NCBI GenBank assembly: GCA_025933895.1
Contig: JAICZB010000009.1
Coordinates: forward strand, 1 to 22,747
Reading direction: 5' to 3'
DNA: 22,747 bases
DNA from: Thermoleophilia bacterium
GTDB taxonomy: Bacteria; Actinomycetota; Thermoleophilia; Gaiellales; Gaiellaceae
Of the stretch, positions 21,889-22,747 are shown in pieces. The position numbers were made by a program, and so were the translations under genes. The notes under the pieces were generated by a model that did not search any database, had not been told where the DNA came from, and was given only the letters and a program-made list of their open reading frames with translations. The first letter of the stretch is position 1, and each line of letters starts with the position of its first letter.

Positions 21889-22317
21889 ATGAGCCTCCTC
21901 ACCCGTGCGCTGGTGAACGTCCGCGAGGGACGTATGCAGAAGCTGCTCTCCGCGACGACGGCACTCAGCGTCCCGCCGCTCGCGTTCGAGATCTACTACG
22001 AGCACTACAAGGGCTCGTTCGGCGACAAGTGGATGTGGACGCCGCTCCTGCTCACGCCGCCGCTGACCGCGGCCGGCGTTGCCGGCTACTTCTCCGAGAA
22101 AGCAGCCCGGACCTGGCTCCCTGCGGTCTCCGCGCTCTACGCGCTCGACGGGGCGATCGGCGTGGTCACCCACATCCGCGGCGTCCAGAAGCGGCCGGGC
22201 GGATTCTCGGAGCCGACGTACAACCTCGCGATGGGGCCGCCGCTCTTCGCGCCCGGCTCGCTCTGCCTCGTCGGGATGCTCGGCGTCCTCGCCGCGGTGG
22301 TCAAGCGCGAGAAGTAA
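21889..22317 (+). CDS. Small integral membrane protein upstream of a gluconate dehydrogenase-type gene
   Basis: 142 aa, family not recognised. About four membrane segments (around 18-36, 50-68, 77-96, 116-137). The N-terminus is short and basic, and a conserved-looking FEIYYEHYKGSFGDKWMWTP stretch (33-52) has several aromatics. ATG at 21889 is preceded by AAAGGACCCCG. Its stop TAA overlaps the ATG of the next gene (TAATG), so the two are probably co-translated. It may be a membrane subunit or anchor for the oxidoreductase that follows (inferred from coupling). Confidence 0.78.
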   Translation: MSLLTRALVNVREGRMQKLLSATTALSVPPLAFEIYYEHYKGSFGDKWMWTPLLLTPPLTAAGVAGYFSEKAARTWLPAVSALYALDGAIGVVTHIRGVQKRPGGFSEPTYNLAMGPPLFAPGSLCLVGMLGVLAAVVKREK

Positions 22318-22747
22318 TGCCGCCCGACTTCACCGAGGCGTATCCGTATCACCTCCCGAACCGCCGCCTGCCGGAGCAGGCGCACGCCGATCCGTACGAC
22401 CTGCCGCGGCAGCGGCGCGGGATCACGCCGCAGATGCACGGCCGTTATCCCGACTACGACGTCCTCGAGCAGCAGGACCACTGGGACGAGGTGACGCGGA
22501 AGATGATCGTCGAGCGCGTATACGAGGTGCCCGAGATCCGGTTCTTCGACGAGGCGGAGCTCGAGACGCTGACGGTCTTCGCCGACCTGTTCCTCGCTCA
22601 GGACTCCGATCCGCGCATCCCCGTGATGGCGTACGTCGACGAGAAGCTCTTCAAGGGCGAGCTCGACGGCTACCAGTACTTCGACATGCCCGACGACCGC
22701 GAGACGTGGCGGCGCGTCGCGCGCGGGCTCGACGAAGAGGCCCGCCG
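22317..22747 (+). CDS. Gluconate 2-dehydrogenase subunit 3-like protein, 3' end beyond the window
   Basis: 143 complete residues visible. After a Pro/Tyr-rich N-terminus (about 1-55), the segment RFFDEAELETLTVFADLFLA, then DPRIPVMAYVDEKL and DGYQYFDMPDDRETWRRVARGLDEEA, matches the small subunit (subunit 3) of gluconate 2-dehydrogenase-type complexes, which accompany an FAD-dependent GMC oxidoreductase. No Tat or Sec signal is visible; the family often has a Tat signal, so export may rely on a partner. The ATG overlaps the TAA of the membrane gene. The catalytic FAD subunit would be expected just outside the window. Confidence 0.8.
   Translation, partial: MPPDFTEAYPYHLPNRRLPEQAHADPYDLPRQRRGITPQMHGRYPDYDVLEQQDHWDEVTRKMIVERVYEVPEIRFFDEAELETLTVFADLFLAQDSDPRIPVMAYVDEKLFKGELDGYQYFDMPDDRETWRRVARGLDEEAR

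Overview
The window is high-GC DNA with dense, actinobacterial-looking genes. It reads as a Gram-positive type IV pilus locus followed by cell-wall and metabolic genes. A type IV pilus set with PASTA and M23 proteins, many GTG starts and an F420/PNPOx-type remnant point to a high-GC actinobacterium, perhaps class Thermoleophilia. That placement is inference; there is no rRNA or other marker here.

Region 1 (1-12,953, all minus strand) is the pilus locus. In transcription order it holds: an 845-aa coiled-coil protein with an N-terminal MshEN-type (cyclic-di-GMP receptor-like) half domain; a 231-aa coiled-coil protein carrying what looks like the other half of the same domain; a membrane-anchored coiled-coil protein; a 92-aa four-cysteine protein; the PilT ATPase; a lytic transglycosylase/M23 peptidoglycan hydrolase; a one-PASTA-domain protein; a canonical prepilin; a 557-aa PilX-like protein; prepilin peptidase PilD; assembly ATPase PilB; and an S66 (LD-carboxypeptidase/MccF-like) peptidase cut by the window edge. 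Most junctions are 4-base overlaps or gaps of 2-26 bases.

Four gaps carry near-identical 28-bp elements, T(A/C)AAG-N15-G(C/T)CGAT, with the same spacing every time. They resemble sigma-28 (FliA/SigD/WhiG-family) promoters. They lie before the 845-aa gene, the 231-aa gene, pilT and pilD, and would divide the locus into four co-regulated transcription units. This shared promoter, together with a receptor domain divided between two coiled-coil proteins, is the most distinctive content of the window.

Region 2 (13,087-17,019) contains a small divergent coiled-coil gene, a shared terminator, a bifunctional class A PBP with a threonine-rich tail, a small proline-rich ORF, a dienelactone hydrolase, and a frameshifted remnant of a PNPOx-family protein.

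Region 3 (17,017-22,747) contains two translationally coupled membrane proteins (minus), a divergent APH-fold phosphotransferase, and then a plus-strand series: a ThDP-dependent oxidase/decarboxylase-like enzyme, an enolase-superfamily enzyme overlapping it by one base, a small membrane protein, and a truncated gluconate 2-dehydrogenase subunit 3-like protein. The last four suggest sugar-acid or related carbon oxidation. No tRNA, rRNA, CRISPR array or insertion sequence was recognised.
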